NCBI GenBank assembly: GCA_965262665.1
Contig: CBDHFR010000004.1
Location: 3,596,001-3,660,000 of the forward strand
DNA length: 64,000 bases
Direction: 5' to 3'
Source: CBDBND01 sp965262665
GTDB taxonomy: Bacteria > Pseudomonadota > Alphaproteobacteria > Rhodospirillales > Rhodospirillaceae
Part shown: piece after piece, positions 61,731 to 64,000 of the stretch
Position numbering within the stretch: the first letter of the stretch is position 1
How the letters are laid out: each line of letters starts with the position of its first letter
Made by a program: the position numbers and the translations under genes
The notes under the pieces: generated by a model
Databases searched by the model: none
What the model saw: only the letters and a program-made list of their open reading frames with translations
Told to the model about the DNA's origin: nothing

Positions 61731-62945
61731 TCACTCATATTTTTTGTCGGATACTACTATACCCCCGGATGCACCATCAGAGGGTTTGATAGCGTTCCAA
61801 CGCAGTGCTAAGCAGGTCATGTCATCGAATTGTTCCATGCCGACGGCAAATTGCTCGACCGCCTTGACGACGACGTTAACCAATTCTCCCATCTGCGATT
61901 GCCCCTTGTTGCTGAGTTGATCGTCCAGGCGATCTTCCCCAAACTCATCGTTTGACTTATCGGGCGCCTCTGTAACGCCGTCAGTGTAGAGAAACAGCGC
62001 ATCGCCCACTTCAAGCTGAATTTCGTTGTCATGGAACTCGTGGCCGGCAACGATGCCGAGCACCAAATCATCCGCAAGTGGAAAGACCTCTACACTGTCA
62101 TCGGCGCCGCGTACGAGGCGCGGCGGATTATGGCCCCCGTTGCTGTAGAGTAGGCGACCGTCGCGGAGGTCAAGCGCGCCGTAGAAAAGGGTAACGAACA
62201 TGCACTCATGGTTGTCCTCACTTAGCAGTTCATTGACCTCGCTTAAGCATTGGGCAGGAGATCGGTGGTTGCGGGCAGCGGATCTAAGCAACGCCCGGGT
62301 CACCATCGTGATCAGTGCCGCTGGCACCCCCTTGCCGGAAACATCAGCGATGACCACACCGATACGGTCTTCGTCAAACATGAAATAATCGTAGAAATCT
62401 CCGCCGATCTCCCGAGCAGGCGTCATCTGCGCGGCTAGATCGTAGTACTCGCTTTGCGGGAACGCAGCCGGAAGCGCCGACATCTGCACATTCTTGGCGA
62501 CTGCAAGCTCCTGTTTGAGGGAAACGAGGTGGTCACGCGATGCCAGAGCCTGTTGCATGATCTCAATGTGCTTGAGCGTCTTTTCGATGGTGATCTGCAG
62601 ATCGTTGAAGTCGATGGGTTTGGTGGCAAAATCGAAAGCCCCTCGATTCATAGCAGTGCGTATATTGGTCATGTCGCCGTAGGCCGAAATGATCACGGCA
62701 CTTATTTCCGGCCTCGCATCCGCAATCTGGCTCAGCAGGGTTAATCCATCCATCACCGGCATGTTGATATCGGAGAGAACAAGGCGGATATCGGGGTTTT
62801 CCTCCAGGAGTTCCAGCGCTTCCCGGCCGTTATGGGCGAAGAGGAATTCGTACTCGCCTTCGCGGATACGGCGGCGGAACCTCTGCTTCATCAGCAGCTC
62901 AAGGTCTTCCTCATCGTCGACTACTAATATTCGATTGTTGGCCAT
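61731..62945 (-). CDS. Response regulator with SpoIIE/RsbU-type PP2C phosphatase
   Basis: 404 aa. N-terminal REC domain (RILVVDDEEDLELLM, VLSDINMPVMDGL with phospho-acceptor Asp, AVIISAYGD, ATKPIDF), a coiled-coil linker (EIMQQALASRDHLVSLKQEL), then a PPM-type phosphatase: EIGGDFYDYFMFDEDRIGVVIADVSGKGVPAAL, MFVTLFYGALD, NGGHNPPRLV, LFLYTDGVTEAPD, DMTCLALRW. It should dephosphorylate the STAS antagonist encoded upstream. Its last 19 or so codons (SDGASGGIVVSDKKYE) cross the casposon boundary at 61766/61767, so the C-terminus after DGAS is encoded by the transposon end. Confidence 0.94.
   Translation of the reverse strand: MANNRILVVDDEEDLELLMKQRFRRRIREGEYEFLFAHNGREALELLEENPDIRLVLSDINMPVMDGLTLLSQIADARPEISAVIISAYGDMTNIRTAMNRGAFDFATKPIDFNDLQITIEKTLKHIEIMQQALASRDHLVSLKQELAVAKNVQMSALPAAFPQSEYYDLAAQMTPAREIGGDFYDYFMFDEDRIGVVIADVSGKGVPAALITMVTRALLRSAARNHRSPAQCLSEVNELLSEDNHECMFVTLFYGALDLRDGRLLYSNGGHNPPRLVRGADDSVEVFPLADDLVLGIVAGHEFHDNEIQLEVGDALFLYTDGVTEAPDKSNDEFGEDRLDDQLSNKGQSQMGELVNVVVKAVEQFAVGMEQFDDMTCLALRWNAIKPSDGASGGIVVSDKKYE
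61748..61766 (-). repeat. Casposon right terminal inverted repeat, coding
   Basis: Complement reads GGGGGTATAGTAGTATCCG. On the minus strand it is in frame with the phosphatase gene and gives Gly-Gly-Ile-Val-Val-Ser. The flank at 52085-52118 shows what the earlier end coded (GGIVISDEK stop). Confidence 0.93.
61767..61779. repeat. Casposon target-site duplication, right copy
   Basis: GGATGCACCATCA inside the 3' end of the phosphatase gene (codons for DGAS on the minus strand), equal to 52115-52127. The target lies in the last 60 bp of a conserved protein gene, comparable with the 3'-end targets described for archaeal casposons. Confidence 0.92.
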
Positions 62946-62975
62946 GGCGGTAAAGTTAACGACTGTATATCCGGC

Positions 62976-63326
62976 TTAGAAAGACCTAAGCGCTTCATCC
63001 CGGCTAGCGAGAACGGTCAAAATCTTGTCGAAGCCGCTAATCGCAAACACCTCGGTTACCATTTTCGACAGGCCGCAGAAGACGGACTTACCTCCCCTGG
63101 ACTGGCACTCGCGCGCCGCTACCAACAGCACCCTCAAGCCCGCACTGCTAATGTAGCTCAGGTTCGTGCAGTCGAATACCAGTGCCGATTGGCCAGCTTC
63201 CAGTTGATCGTGAACAGCGTCGTCAAGCATGCTCACGTTGGTGCCGTCCACGCGCCCGTTAACACATAGGATAACCCTCTTGTCATGCTTTTCGACCCCT
63301 ATTGAAAGTTGGGTTTGACCACTCAT
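62976..63326 (-). CDS. STAS-domain anti-sigma-factor antagonist
   Basis: 116 aa. STAS fold: LSIGVEKHDKRVILCVNGRVDGTN, SALVFDCTNLSYISSAGLRVLLVAARECQSRGG, VFAISGFDKILTVL. The Ser of YISSAGLR is the usual kinase target. Starts directly at the stop of the RsbW-like gene (TGA-ATG) and is followed by the phosphatase after 30 bp: a kinase - antagonist - phosphatase partner-switch operon. Confidence 0.93.
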   Translation of the reverse strand: MSGQTQLSIGVEKHDKRVILCVNGRVDGTNVSMLDDAVHDQLEAGQSALVFDCTNLSYISSAGLRVLLVAARECQSRGGKSVFCGLSKMVTEVFAISGFDKILTVLASRDEALRSF

Positions 63327-63797
63327 TCATGCCTCCAATTTTATCTGCAAGGTAATCCGATTGACATCACCCCGCCGCTCGTAGCTAGCACCGTCCGTAA
63401 ACTCTTTGACAAAAAAGACACCCAACCCGCCAACGGGCCGTTCGTTCAAAGACAGGGATATGTCCGGCTCTGGGGCATCCTGGAGAGGGTCGAAGGGAGC
63501 GCCGTTATCCTCCAGTTGCGCAACCACGCCAGACGGGGTGCAAGAAAGACGTACACGAATTTCAGGTTTACTCACCTCCGACAGCGCGTAGTTCAAGCAG
63601 TTCGTGACAAGTTCGTCAAGGGCGAGGTTCAACCTGAAAGAGGTCTTAGAGCTGATAGAGTTGTTCGCTGCAAACTGCTCAATCTTGCTCGCTAGGGTAG
63701 CGAGCGCCTCAGGTAGTTCTGGCGCCAGGTCAAAATCCACACTGCTTTCCAAGGGCGAGGAATTTTCGGTGCCGACCATCCGCCGGATAGCACACAC
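63327..63797 (-). CDS. RsbW-like serine kinase / anti-sigma factor
   Basis: 156 aa; the better start may be ATG 63779 (MVGTENSSPLE). HATPase_c-type fold: FRLNLALDELVTNCLNYAL (N box), VRVRLSCTPSGVVAQLEDNGAPFDPL (G1-like DxGxPFDP), GGLGVFFVKEFTDGASYERRGDVNRITLQI (G2-like). It should phosphorylate the STAS protein and bind a sigma factor or other output partner. First gene of the three-gene module; the sigma factor is not in the window. Confidence 0.92.
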   Translation of the reverse strand: MCAIRRMVGTENSSPLESSVDFDLAPELPEALATLASKIEQFAANNSISSKTSFRLNLALDELVTNCLNYALSEVSKPEIRVRLSCTPSGVVAQLEDNGAPFDPLQDAPEPDISLSLNERPVGGLGVFFVKEFTDGASYERRGDVNRITLQIKLEA

Positions 63798-63895
63798 AAT
63801 TCCACTCTACGACATAATAAAATTCTCGAATCCTGATGAACCTTATCATCCGAGATAGTTTATAGAAATTGCACACTCGAACCAAACGGATGAGG

Positions 63896-63912
63896 TTTTC
63901 GGGAAGGACACG
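63896..63912 (-). repeat. MITE-like end, single
   Basis: ATGAGGTTTTCGGGAAGGACA is the same end as in the elements at 39325 and 39580. The partner end may lie beyond the window. No gene is visible from 63798 to 64000. Confidence 0.4.
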
Positions 63913-64000
63913 GCATGTTCCCTACACTCAATGCCGTTTCCTCTGACAATGCCCGCCGTGTTCAATGACCGTCTGCTGTGTGCCGAGTGTCCCGCCCGGC

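Larger units (their letters stand above)
52128..61766. mobile_element. Complete casposon (Cas1 + PolB transposon), 9639 bp
   Basis: Perfect 19-bp terminal inverted repeats at 52128-52146 and 61748-61766, flanked by a 13-15 bp direct duplication. Contents in order: three cargo genes (secreted, membrane, TIR), polB, HNH and HTH genes on the minus strand, an iteron-like gap, a 222-aa gene, then cas1, DUF4145 and DUF2806 genes on the plus strand. Cas1 without cas2 or a CRISPR array, together with PolB, HNH and HTH genes and such ends, defines casposons. AT-rich cargo contrasts with the GC-richer replication genes. Confidence 0.95.

Overview
The window reads as an alphaproteobacterial chromosome: a MucR/Ros-type regulator, a secA / argJ / mutT / molybdopterin-binding neighbourhood (14.0-19.5 kb), outer-membrane proteins and a RsbU-STAS-RsbW partner-switching module. 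It is very rich in insertion sequences. At least IS6, IS5 (x3), IS630, IS1595 (x2), IS110/IS1111, IS3, ISAs1, IS1182 and IS21 types are present, most of them broken or nested, and several chromosomal genes are interrupted or frameshifted, which suggests a genome under relaxed selection.

Layout. 0-13.1 kb is accessory DNA: a polB relic, IS6 relics, an unexplained repeat family, small unknown genes, a GIY-YIG protein, a tRNA-Leu(UAA) split by a group I intron, a PD-(D/E)XK-like protein and a tyrosine integrase cut by an IS5, next to a tRNA-Leu fragment that looks like an att scar. 13.2-19.8 kb is the one ordinary core block. 19.8-34.5 kb is nested ISs around a large autotransporter with seven almost identical Calx-beta repeats; two identical 1958-bp IS1595-type elements in inverted orientation bracket it, each carrying a passenger winged-helix gene and a tRNA-Gly-like gene. 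34.6-39.1 kb has an OmpA-like protein, a chimeric IS630/IS21 ORF and an outer-membrane barrel. 39.3-43.2 kb has MITE-like repeats and a decayed fatty-acid-hydroxylase/GH3 pair. 43.2-51.2 kb is the debris of one mobile element (DNA-binding protein fused to a polB fragment, intact polB, TIR-domain gene cut by IS5, cas1 relic). 61.7-63.8 kb is the signalling module.

The main discovery is at 52128-61766: a complete bacterial casposon of 9639 bp. It has perfect 19-bp terminal inverted repeats (GGGGGTATAGTAGTATCCG), a 13-15 bp target-site duplication (GGATGCACCATCA), a solo Cas1 (casposase) with its catalytic residues, a family-B DNA polymerase with exonuclease and polymerase motifs, an HNH protein, DNA-binding proteins, an iteron-like noncoding region, and cargo that includes a ThsB-like TIR protein next to a membrane protein, i.e. 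a likely defence module. It is inserted in the 3' end of the RsbU-like phosphatase gene, and its own terminal repeat supplies replacement C-terminal codons, so the phosphatase stays intact. No CRISPR array and no cas2 are present. The left junction and the 43-51 kb debris suggest that a second, related casposon sat in tandem at the same target, and a third polB relic lies at the left edge of the window.
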